DNA of 8,027 nt from an uncultured Erysipelotrichaceae bacterium. GTDB taxonomy: Bacteria; Bacillota_I; Bacilli_A; Erysipelotrichales; Coprobacillaceae. Below are positions 1-7,438 of the stretch, one piece after another. Location of the stretch: the NCBI GenBank assembly GCA_900317015.1, contig ONFH01000248.1, forward strand, positions 1 through 8,027, in the 5' to 3' direction. How positions within the stretch are numbered: position 1 is the stretch's first letter; each line of letters begins with the position of its first letter. The notes below the pieces were generated by a model, which saw only the letters and a program-made list of their open reading frames with translations, did no database searches and was not told the DNA's origin. The translations under genes were made by a program, and so were the position numbers.

Positions 1-2301
1 CTAAGGTAAGATCACTGTAAAGCTTCCCGCCTGTTTTTCAACGACAAAGCTTAACATAATATTTTTCAATGCATTTTCACGTGCTGTTTTTAACATCTTT
101 TCAAACCCTCTATAAGCATCCTGATGGAACTCATAGATGACATTCTTCTGTGCATACTGGCGATAAGAAACGGCTGCTTTTAACTGTTCTAAATAATCGA
201 CCTGTTCGATCCAGGCATTATCTAAAGCATTTAAAACACAGATACGAACATATTGTGGATAACGCTGTTTAGGGGCAAGTTCATTCTTTCTTTCATTTAA
301 GCGGTCATGAATGATCATCATCAATGTCTTCTTCAAATCAGTATGATAATCCAAAGAACGATCAAATTTATACTGAATATGATCAAGGATGTATCGTTCA
401 ACTTGTGCTTCATCTGGTTGACTTGCAATAAAAGCATCCACGCTTTGTTCAATCAATGATTCAATATGTACATCATCAGTCAATTTGTCATCTAAAATAT
501 CATTTCTTAATTTATAAATAATCGTACGCTGGGCGGATGTCGAACTATCATACTCTAAGGTACGCATTCTGGCACGATAAGCTTCGACTTCATTATTACG
601 TTGGGCATGATCAATTAAACGAACCACATGTCTTCGTTTGATCTCATCACGATCACTATATTTCTGTAATGACTTCGCACCATAATCTTGAACGATCTTA
701 TCATCAAGACAAACGAAGAACTGTGAACAGCCAGGGTCACCCTGACGTCCCGAACGCCCTCTCGCCTGTGTCTCTAAACGTTTATTAGCCATACGACCAA
801 TACCGAGTACATAAAGACCGCCTAATTCTTCTACCCCTTTACCAAGTTTGATATCAGTTCCACGACCGGCAATGGCGGTCGCAATGGTTACGGCATTTCT
901 CACTCCAGCATTCTTTATGATTTCTGCCTCCTTAGGTACATTATAAGCATTTAAGACATTGTGTGGAATACCATCCGCAAGTAAAGTCTGTGAATAAAGA
1001 TAAGACATTTCAATGGAGCTTGTCACCACTAAGACCGGCTGTCCTTTTTCATGGGCCTTTAATAGCTCTTCCATTGAGGCATTGAACTGGCCATCAAAGG
1101 AACCAAAATAACGATCAGGAAGATCTTTTCGAATGACTGGACGATGCGTTGGAATAACAACGACATCCATATCATAGACCGACTTTAATTCTTTTTTATC
1201 AGTCGCAATGGAACCACTCATGCCTGCCTTCTTTTCAAACAATCTAAAGAAAGCCTGATAAGTGATAGAAGCCATCGCACGCATCTCACGAGAAGGATCT
1301 AATCCTTCCTTCACTTCGATGGCCTGATGCTGGCCAGCTTTTAATTTCGTATTGGCGACCATACGGCCACTGCCGGCATCCAGTAAAGCAATCGTACCAT
1401 CATTAACAAGATAATCTTCATCACGTTTCATTAAGACATGGGCTTTTAAAGCTAAGCTGATATGTCTTAAAATCTCATAATACTGACTCGTATACAGATC
1501 ATGAACCCCAAAGAACCTACGTGCTTTATTAAATCCCGTCTGTGTTAACCAGACCTGTTTATCTTCTTCGACATAGTCTTCCTCAGGATCTAAGGAAGAA
1601 ACGAAATAATCTGTATTCTTATAAAGGTTTGACTGCACTCTTGGTGCTCCAGAAATAACTAACGGCATATTGGCCGCATCCAAGAACACGGAATCTACTT
1701 CATCGATCAACACAAAGTAGAAAGGACGCATATAACGATCTGCTTTAGAAACGGCTAAGTTTTCTAGCAGATAATCAAAGGTCAAAATAGAATGCGTCGT
1801 ATAGACGATATCACTGCTATAGATCTCCTTCTTCTCTTCGGAAGTAAACTGCTTCGTTCCTTCAGGAACGGAGATGCCAATGGAAAGACCGAGATAGCGG
1901 TATAACAATCCCATTTCTTCACCATCACGTCTTGCTAAATAATCATTACTTGTTAAAAGGATCGTACTCTTACCAGTCAAGGCATGAAGATATAAAGGAA
2001 GAGTCGCCGTTAAAGTCTTTCCTTCCCCAGTCTTCATTTCCACGAGCTTTCCTTCAAACATGGCTATGCCGGCTAAGACTTGTTCATCATAGGGAAACTT
2101 GCCTAAGACACGCATGGCGGCTTCACGAGCCACCGCATACGCTTCGACAAGGATCGACTCTAAACTCTCCCCATCTTTGAGGCGCTTCTTAAAGGAATCC
2201 GTCATGCCTCTTAGTTCTTCTTCACTTAATGACTGCATCTGTTCTTTAAGATTATTGATCTTTTTTAATGTACGATACAGTTTTCTTAATGCATGCTTCA
2301 T
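1..2301 (-). CDS. secA2: Accessory Sec preprotein translocase ATPase SecA2
   Basis: This 766-residue motor ATPase drives the glycosylated SRRP through SecY2. SecA motifs are seen in order: Walker A MKTGEGKT (89-96), TSNDYLARRD (117-126), Walker B LIDEVD (198-203), the pre-protein crosslinking/NBD1 region ending KAGQHQAIEVKEG (321-333), AGMSGS (359-364), motif V AIAGRGTDI (476-484) and motif VI QARGRSGRQGDPG (512-524). The helical scaffold has NALDNAWIEQVDYLEQLK (691-708). It ends soon after the scaffold (FTVILP) and lacks the C-terminal Cys-rich zinc-binding linker of housekeeping SecA, which accounts for its shorter length and fits the SecA2 of aSec loci. The ATG at 2301 overlaps the asp3 stop (ATGA), with the SD-like AGGTGA 6 nt upstream. 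The TAG stop is at positions 1-3, so the gene is complete; nothing beyond it is visible. Confidence 0.96.
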   Translation of the reverse strand: MKHALRKLYRTLKKINNLKEQMQSLSEEELRGMTDSFKKRLKDGESLESILVEAYAVAREAAMRVLGKFPYDEQVLAGIAMFEGKLVEMKTGEGKTLTATLPLYLHALTGKSTILLTSNDYLARRDGEEMGLLYRYLGLSIGISVPEGTKQFTSEEKKEIYSSDIVYTTHSILTFDYLLENLAVSKADRYMRPFYFVLIDEVDSVFLDAANMPLVISGAPRVQSNLYKNTDYFVSSLDPEEDYVEEDKQVWLTQTGFNKARRFFGVHDLYTSQYYEILRHISLALKAHVLMKRDEDYLVNDGTIALLDAGSGRMVANTKLKAGQHQAIEVKEGLDPSREMRAMASITYQAFFRLFEKKAGMSGSIATDKKELKSVYDMDVVVIPTHRPVIRKDLPDRYFGSFDGQFNASMEELLKAHEKGQPVLVVTSSIEMSYLYSQTLLADGIPHNVLNAYNVPKEAEIIKNAGVRNAVTIATAIAGRGTDIKLGKGVEELGGLYVLGIGRMANKRLETQARGRSGRQGDPGCSQFFVCLDDKIVQDYGAKSLQKYSDRDEIKRRHVVRLIDHAQRNNEVEAYRARMRTLEYDSSTSAQRTIIYKLRNDILDDKLTDDVHIESLIEQSVDAFIASQPDEAQVERYILDHIQYKFDRSLDYHTDLKKTLMMIIHDRLNERKNELAPKQRYPQYVRICVLNALDNAWIEQVDYLEQLKAAVSYRQYAQKNVIYEFHQDAYRGFEKMLKTARENALKNIMLSFVVEKQAGSFTVILP

Positions 2302-3077
2302 AGATCATCACCTAACAAATAGCGCTGATCAATAAATCGGGCACTAAATTTTTTATTTTCGACAATGTTCTCTGTCAGATCAATGACATCACTGCGAGGA
2401 AAGCGCAGATTTAATTTCTCTACGATTCGTTTGCCAATCGGTCCATAACAGATCAAATGTAGTTTCTTATAAGTATTTCTTTCCACGATTTGATCAAACT
2501 GGTCACTGCTTTCTCTTCCTGGCAGAATGATCGGATCATCATATTTTTCTAAGACCTCATCACTAGGATAGCGAATGATCTCGCCTTGTGGTTCTAGACA
2601 GATGACATTGTATTCATCCTTCTGCTCATCTAGTGGTTCTTCAAATCCAGCTAATGAAATATCAATTCTTTCATAGATGATCTTCTGCGCACTGCCTCGT
2701 AAGAGCTCTAAATTATAGTAGTAACAGTCCTTGGGATATTCGAAGATATCAATAAATTTATTGGTCATAAAGAAACCAATATTTTCATCCTTATGATTAT
2801 AGAAGTTAAAACGTAAATAACAGGCATTCTTTGGTGTCGTTTTGATATAAGAACGGACATAATAAGATTTCCCGCCTTCTAAAAAAGGAAGGAGCGGTTC
2901 ATGACGATCTTTCTGATAGTTTGTTAAAGAATACCATGATTTGATGGCCACTTCTGGAGGCATCATCGTATTCTCAAAGTGAATACGATAATTATGATGA
3001 GTCAGCTGAGAACCATACAGATAAACATTCTGTGTTAAAAAGCCCCAGTGGATCGTATAAATATCACTTCTTGCCAT
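2298..3077 (-). CDS. asp3: Accessory Sec system protein Asp3
   Basis: This is a 259-residue cytosolic protein. Asp3 is known to bind Asp1 and Asp2 and to have a carbohydrate-binding-module-like β-sandwich. The N-terminal ~145 residues carry the family region: IYTIHWG near the start, then alternating aromatic β-strands (SYYVRSYIKT, ACYLRFNFYN, IGFFMTN). The C-terminal ~115 residues form a separate, more charged segment with a strand-helix-strand look (KKLHLICYG at 204-212, PIGKRIVEKL, then DVIDL); its function is unknown to me. A strong SD, GGAGGT (3088-3083), stands 5 nt from the ATG and includes the asp2 stop codon; the gap to asp2 is 3 nt. The TGA stop overlaps the secA2 start as ATGA. Identity rests on the N-terminal region plus locus order. 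Confidence 0.9.
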   Translation of the reverse strand: MARSDIYTIHWGFLTQNVYLYGSQLTHHNYRIHFENTMMPPEVAIKSWYSLTNYQKDRHEPLLPFLEGGKSYYVRSYIKTTPKNACYLRFNFYNHKDENIGFFMTNKFIDIFEYPKDCYYYNLELLRGSAQKIIYERIDISLAGFEEPLDEQKDEYNVICLEPQGEIIRYPSDEVLEKYDDPIILPGRESSDQFDQIVERNTYKKLHLICYGPIGKRIVEKLNLRFPRSDVIDLTENIVENKKFSARFIDQRYLLGDDL

Positions 3078-3080
3078 AGT

Positions 3081-4574
3081 CTACCTCCTATTAAAATCAT
3101 CTGCTAATAAAGCTTCATACTGCTGCACGAACCAGTTGACGATGGCTGCCGTCTCATCATTATGTCGTCCTTCAATACCCTTTCCAAAGATCAGCACATC
3201 CTGATCAGAGAACTGTGAGACAAGCATACTAAATGCTTTTCCATCATAGTCATCATTACGCATATAAGCGACCGGCATCTTAACACCATTAAGATCTGCC
3301 TGTTCGACCTTTTCCCAGATCCTCTGATTAAGAGATCTGGCATCATCTTTAGCCACGCCACCTTCAACACTTAATAATAAATCAAGTGATGTTGGGAATG
3401 ATTCAGGACGAAAGATCGTTTCATTGTCCGCCATCGTCCCTAAGTTCACAAGTGGTTTCCCCAGGATGATGGCATGAGGATGGATCTGACAGCCATAGTA
3501 CAAAGCCCCAAAGGCCCCCATTGAAAGACCAGACACAATGATCTCATTCCATTCAAAATGTAATAATGAACGATAATGATCAATGATCTTGAGGATCTGT
3601 CCCTCAAACTCATCATCCCCTAAATAGAAGGCCCCGCCTTCTAATCGTGGATCAGAGAACAAGAGAAATGGCGCTCCAAAGCTTCTCATCATATGATAGC
3701 CTTCAAACCCTTCCAATGTTCGATAACCTGAAAAATAAATATTCAGTGGTGGTTTTAAGTCACCACCATGATAGAAATAAAAGAACTCCTGTCGTTTCTT
3801 GTTAGCATAACGTTTCCCACCAGGAAGCATGATGCCAGTATCATAACGAGAACGACGAATATGTAAGGTCCCGATTTCTAGATGTCCCTCTCCCTTGGCA
3901 TTTAAAGAAAAGTTCAAGGAACCAGAGGCCGGTAAATGATCGATCGTGATGGGCTGATCCATCTCCTGTTCACTGAATGTTTTTTCATAGACGATATGAT
4001 CAACAGAACCTGCTTCGATCTCTTCAATTAAAAGTTGCAGCTGGACATTTTCATCTTTTACATATTCTAACCAAAGATCAATAGGGTGATCATTTGTGAT
4101 CGATATGCCATACTGCCAGTATAAGAGCTGTTTAAAGTCTCTGCCAAAAAAGCCATCTAAGAGTACGTATTCATTGCCTTTTAACTCGATCTTCCCACGG
4201 AAGCTTTTATGGGCACGGATCATCGAAACATCAAACTTACTGGCATTTTGTCCATAGACATAACGGATATGTAATTCAGGAATGAGATCTTTTAACTGAT
4301 CATGATCAATGAATTGGATCTGATCTTTAGTAAGCAGATCTCCAAACTGTTTATAATAGTCTTCATAGTCTTTTAAAATGAATGTCCCATAAAAAGGGAA
4401 TGAAGGACGTAAAGTCAGTAGATCCTGCTCATCGATTTTTTGATTGAAAAAGATGACCTGGTAATCTTTTTCAAGGGTCAAACTTGATGAACGTTCAAAA
4501 TTGACTTTTGAAAAGTCATACATGTTTTCCCATTCTTCTTCACCAATTTCTAATACATTTATTTTCTTACTCAT
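3081..4574 (-). CDS. asp2: Accessory Sec system protein Asp2, GlcNAc O-acetyltransferase/targeting factor
   Basis: This is a 497-residue protein. Asp2 is known both to support SRRP export and to O-acetylate GlcNAc residues on the adhesin with an α/β-hydrolase-type Ser-Asp-His triad. The C-terminal half shows this fold: strand IIVSG, then the nucleophile elbow GLSMG with Ser351, and EGRHNDE with His471. The acidic member is probably Asp441, in MRNDDYDG. Residues about 120-245 are β-rich and could be a sugar-binding module (inference). The N-terminal ~110 residues are less recognisable. The start ATG overlaps the asp1 end by 8 nt. The SD is weak (GGAAAGAGA about 9 nt upstream), so expression probably depends on coupling to asp1. 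The stop TAG is embedded in the SD of asp3. All catalytic residues appear present, so the enzyme should be active. Confidence 0.93.
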   Translation of the reverse strand: MSKKINVLEIGEEEWENMYDFSKVNFERSSSLTLEKDYQVIFFNQKIDEQDLLTLRPSFPFYGTFILKDYEDYYKQFGDLLTKDQIQFIDHDQLKDLIPELHIRYVYGQNASKFDVSMIRAHKSFRGKIELKGNEYVLLDGFFGRDFKQLLYWQYGISITNDHPIDLWLEYVKDENVQLQLLIEEIEAGSVDHIVYEKTFSEQEMDQPITIDHLPASGSLNFSLNAKGEGHLEIGTLHIRRSRYDTGIMLPGGKRYANKKRQEFFYFYHGGDLKPPLNIYFSGYRTLEGFEGYHMMRSFGAPFLLFSDPRLEGGAFYLGDDEFEGQILKIIDHYRSLLHFEWNEIIVSGLSMGAFGALYYGCQIHPHAIILGKPLVNLGTMADNETIFRPESFPTSLDLLLSVEGGVAKDDARSLNQRIWEKVEQADLNGVKMPVAYMRNDDYDGKAFSMLVSQFSDQDVLIFGKGIEGRHNDETAAIVNWFVQQYEALLADDFNRR

Positions 4575-6072
4575 GGTTAATGATCTCTTTCCATTTATTT
4601 AATATCTCTTCCCCAGTATTTTCCTGAATCATCGAATAACAGTACACAAGGGAAGCATTCCAGTGATCAAGATCTTCTAAATAGTATTTGATATCCTGTT
4701 CTAGATCACTTAAGACTAAGCCGTTCTTCTTATGTTTGACATAGTCATTCTCATCTCTTACGATTTGGGGAATCCCTGAAGACATCCCGGCGATCATCGT
4801 AAAGACATCTGGATGCTCTCTTAAATCGACAATTAAACGGATATCTTTGAGTTCTCTTAATAAATCATTTTCAGTCATGATCTTTCTAATAAACACACGT
4901 TCCTCTTTAGGGATCTCAATTTCACCATTTACATTATCGCCCTCTAAAACGAAGTCCTCGATATTGGCAGCTTCTAAACATTCATGAAGATCATCCTTTA
5001 CTTGCGTCTCGATCTCATGCTGGAAACTATATAAGCCAAGATAAAGCTGAACATTAGGATTTGTCTCCATATACTGTAAGATGGTTATGATGTGCTGCTT
5101 ATTGATCATCTTCTCAATTGGATAATAGATCTTTAAGAGATGGGTACGCTGACTTTGCCCTAATTCAAATCGTGTATCAAAAGGTGAGATATTATAGACA
5201 TTTTTTAAATGAAATTGATTTTGTAAGATATCAATACCTTCCTGACGATCCACGATCAAGGCATGAGGCTTTTTTAATTCCTCGATATGGTCTGGAATAT
5301 TCATACGCGTGCCATAAATACTCATGATGACCTTCTGTTTGATGGGGGCATTGAGGACGATATGATTATGATGTTCATCTCCAGCCATAATGATGACATC
5401 ATCAGATGAATGACTCTCCATGAAGTTGGTAAACTTTTCCCCGATCAATTCATCAAGGCTGCGATACATCTTCTTTTGAAAGTCCTTTTTATAATCTGGA
5501 TTGATGTAGACAGTACCATTCACATTCACCATCCGCATGACCCAATCCGCTCTTTCATTATAGAAGTTTGTATATTCTTCAACGCCTTCGTTATAAAAAG
5601 TGACAGAAGATATAAAGCCTCGATCATCAAAGATCACTAACCGTGTTTTTACATCCTCTTTATAGAATGTCACTGATAACATGAATCCTTCTTTGCCAAA
5701 ATCAATGCTGGCATAGAGCTTTCCGTCTCGCTTTGCCAGAATGACAAAGGGTGTGAAGACCCATTCTACATCACCTGGCCAGTTCAGATCACGATACGTA
5801 AATAAGCCTACTTTTCTGGCTTTAATACCCTGGGCCTGATCAAATAATGAGACATAAGGAATATCTAAAAGATCTTCTCGATGTAAGGTATAACGTAATT
5901 GTGGACTATAACCTAACATGAGCAACGTGACGTCTTCATTTTGCGATGCAAAGATGTGAAGCTGACTGATCGTATCATCAAAGTCACTGTTCTGCTGCTT
6001 CGCATACCAAGGGAGATCTGAACAATTAAGAGACCCATCTTTGCGATACCATGATGGAATAAAATAATACAT
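4567..6072 (-). CDS. asp1: Accessory Sec system protein Asp1
   Basis: This is a 501-residue cytosolic protein, close to the usual Asp1 length of about 500-530. The N-terminus MYYFIPSWY is a typical Asp1 opening. Asp1 is known to have a GT-B glycosyltransferase-like fold without shown catalysis and to work with Asp2 and Asp3 in binding and targeting the glycosylated adhesin. A β-rich insert (about residues 110-190) contains two similar strands, SVTFYKED (133-140) and SVTFYNEG (156-163), resembling the β-meander of the GtfA/GtfB partners. The C-terminal part (about 410-465), with VDLREHPDVFTMIAGMSSG and KKNGLVL, resembles the sugar-nucleotide half of GT-B enzymes. A strong SD, GGAGGT (6085-6080), lies 7 nt before the ATG inside the last secY2 codons; the gap to secY2 is 3 nt. 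The end overlaps asp2 by 8 nt (ATGAGTAA), which implies translational coupling. Confidence 0.93.
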   Translation of the reverse strand: MYYFIPSWYRKDGSLNCSDLPWYAKQQNSDFDDTISQLHIFASQNEDVTLLMLGYSPQLRYTLHREDLLDIPYVSLFDQAQGIKARKVGLFTYRDLNWPGDVEWVFTPFVILAKRDGKLYASIDFGKEGFMLSVTFYKEDVKTRLVIFDDRGFISSVTFYNEGVEEYTNFYNERADWVMRMVNVNGTVYINPDYKKDFQKKMYRSLDELIGEKFTNFMESHSSDDVIIMAGDEHHNHIVLNAPIKQKVIMSIYGTRMNIPDHIEELKKPHALIVDRQEGIDILQNQFHLKNVYNISPFDTRFELGQSQRTHLLKIYYPIEKMINKQHIITILQYMETNPNVQLYLGLYSFQHEIETQVKDDLHECLEAANIEDFVLEGDNVNGEIEIPKEERVFIRKIMTENDLLRELKDIRLIVDLREHPDVFTMIAGMSSGIPQIVRDENDYVKHKKNGLVLSDLEQDIKYYLEDLDHWNASLVYCYSMIQENTGEEILNKWKEIINHE

Positions 6073-6075
6073 CAG

Positions 6076-7290
6076 CTACACCTCCAGCAGTTCCTGTTCA
6101 TAACGTTTACCTAATGCTCTTGTTTGATATTCTTCTTTAATATTTAAAACGATACTCACTAAGATCAAAAACGATAAAGGCATTGAGAAGAGATCATTCA
6201 TCCCTTTAAAGCTCAACCCAACGATCAACGGTAAAACAACGATCAGCGTTGTTAAAGCACTAGATAAGACGGCATAATAAGCGACAATAAAATGTAAGAA
6301 AGACGATGTTTCTTGTCCAGGCATAATGCCTTCAATACAGTCTCCAGCTTTTTGTAAGTCTTCCGCAATTTCCTTAGGATCCACGAACATCATTGAAAAT
6401 AACACACTTAAGAAGAAAAACATCAATGCATAAACAACTAAGCCAAAGACTTCTTCAAGATTCAAATGCGTGGCGATATAAGCAATGGGTCTGGCAAATG
6501 GGAATAAAGCATGTAAAAAAGAAAACAGTGCCCCTAGTAAAGAATACAAGGCGATGATATACATAGCCGGTAAAGTCCCTAATGGTGAAAACTTGATCTC
6601 AATATAGTTCGTATCCGCATATTCATTATGGATCATCGCTTTAAAAACAGTCATGCGTCGTTCACTTTCATACATGATGATCGACAAGATGACGGTCAAC
6701 ACAATATAAGCAACACAGAGAATCAAAGCCATCAGAAAGAATGGATCTGTATGTTTGGCAGTGATATATTTACGGACGATGCCAGCCATATTGGTCAAGA
6801 TATTAATGACGATAATGGCCGAAGGACCACCGATTCCATACTTACTATTCTTCTCCACACACCAGACGATCAGACAGGCGCCAGCAATCATCTCCGCCAT
6901 GATCATCAGCTGGACATTCAAGAAGCCATATTGATTCACGACCGCCCCTCTCACCGATAGATTCTGCAGGCGAACGATTGCTAAAACGATCGAAAAAGCA
7001 AGCGTTAAGACGACCTGGATCACACGCATACGATAAGGTGAAACTTTATTGGCTTCCTTATCCATAAAGAAGCTGATCACTCTCGTTAAGATCATCGCAC
7101 TCATCCATGGCGACAAACCTAAGATAAATAATGATGGAATTTGTGGATCATTTCCGACAATGTATTCCATCATCTGCGTCAAAGAGGCCATTGGCGCTTT
7201 ATTATTAAAGACCACAAACATCAATGGGACATTCTTACCTAGAATATAGATCAACGTCACCATGATGGTAAAAAGTATTCTCTTTTTCAT
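6076..7290 (-). CDS. secY2: Accessory Sec translocon channel SecY2
   Basis: This is a 404-residue polytopic membrane protein, the SecY paralogue that forms the export pore for glycosylated SRRP. About ten hydrophobic segments can be placed, near residues 5-19, 53-76, 90-107, 123-145, 153-171, 184-206, 238-260, 283-302, 332-358 and 366-383. The SecY-like landmarks are GLSPWMSAMIL in segment 2 (compare SecY LGIMPYITASI) and the cytosolic loop DLQKAGDCIEGIMPGQET before segment 9 (compare SecY NLKKQGGFIPGIRPG). It is somewhat shorter than housekeeping SecY (about 430 residues), as usual for SecY2. The ATG at 7290 is chosen because an in-frame TGA directly precedes it and MKKRILF gives a basic N-terminus; it lacks a close SD (see leader). 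Its 3' end carries the asp1 SD. Family and context make the identity secure. Confidence 0.95.
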   Translation of the reverse strand: MKKRILFTIMVTLIYILGKNVPLMFVVFNNKAPMASLTQMMEYIVGNDPQIPSLFILGLSPWMSAMILTRVISFFMDKEANKVSPYRMRVIQVVLTLAFSIVLAIVRLQNLSVRGAVVNQYGFLNVQLMIMAEMIAGACLIVWCVEKNSKYGIGGPSAIIVINILTNMAGIVRKYITAKHTDPFFLMALILCVAYIVLTVILSIIMYESERRMTVFKAMIHNEYADTNYIEIKFSPLGTLPAMYIIALYSLLGALFSFLHALFPFARPIAYIATHLNLEEVFGLVVYALMFFFLSVLFSMMFVDPKEIAEDLQKAGDCIEGIMPGQETSSFLHFIVAYYAVLSSALTTLIVVLPLIVGLSFKGMNDLFSMPLSFLILVSIVLNIKEEYQTRALGKRYEQELLEV

Positions 7291-7301
7291 TCATTGCGCA
7301 T
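7287..7301 (-). other. Possible four-codon leader minicistron (MRNE) coupled to secY2
   Basis: ATG CGC AAT GAA TGA begins at the foot of the leader hairpin and ends in a TGA that overlaps the secY2 start as ATGA, the same junction seen between asp3 and secA2. A ribosome loaded from the SD at 7321-7329 could translate it and re-initiate at secY2. The ORF is so short that chance is possible. Confidence 0.3.
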
Positions 7302-7329
7302 TACGTCAACCGACGTAACTTCCTCCCTT
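7299..7329 (-). promoter_or_regulatory. Structured secY2 translation leader: SD plus perfect hairpin
   Basis: The only good SD near secY2 is AAGGGAGGA (7329-7321), 30 nt from the secY2 ATG, too far for ordinary initiation. Between them is a perfect inverted repeat, TTACGTC-GGTT-GACGTAA (7318-7301). If it folds, it removes 18 nt and brings the SD to about 12 nt from the ATG. The hairpin also touches an upstream ATG at 7301-7299. Confidence 0.55.
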
Positions 7330-7368
7330 CGCCCGTCAAAATCAAATCATTATGATACGTATATGTTT

Positions 7369-7398
7369 ATTATAAAAGTGAAAGAAAGGGCAAGTAAA
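7369..7398 (-). promoter_or_regulatory. Candidate promoter for the secY2-secA2 operon
   Basis: A perfect TATAAT (7374-7369) is preceded, with an 18-nt spacer, by TTTACT (7398-7393), which matches TTGACA at four of six positions. The -35 falls inside the right arm of the SRRP terminator. Transcription would begin near 7362 and give a leader of about 70 nt before secY2. The placement fits a need for export genes at a level separate from the adhesin, but it is inferred from consensus matching alone. Confidence 0.45.
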
Positions 7399-7411
7399 CC
7401 CTTACTTACCC
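7374..7411 (-). terminator. Rho-independent terminator after the SRRP gene
   Basis: On the minus strand GGGTAAGTAA, a four-base GGGT loop and TTACTTGCCC form a 10-bp stem (7411-7388) with one G-U pair. It is followed by a T-rich stretch (TTTCTTTCACTTTTA). It lies 27 nt past the SRRP stop. The T-tract is interrupted, so termination may be partial and allow some read-through into secY2. Confidence 0.7.
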
Positions 7412-7438
7412 TCATCTCAAAATTAAATCTTAAGAGAT

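Noticed and set aside
1932..2335. Two overlapping plus-strand ORFs at the 5' end of secA2
   Set aside because: They are antisense to the SecA2 N-terminus and Walker A region, overlap each other in different frames, and match nothing I recognise.
5118..5640. Two plus-strand ORFs within asp1
   Set aside because: These are shadow frames opposite a well-supported coding region.
6628..6960. Plus-strand ORF of 110 codons inside secY2
   Set aside because: It is antisense to conserved SecY2 membrane segments and its His/Asp-rich product reflects the complement of hydrophobic codons.
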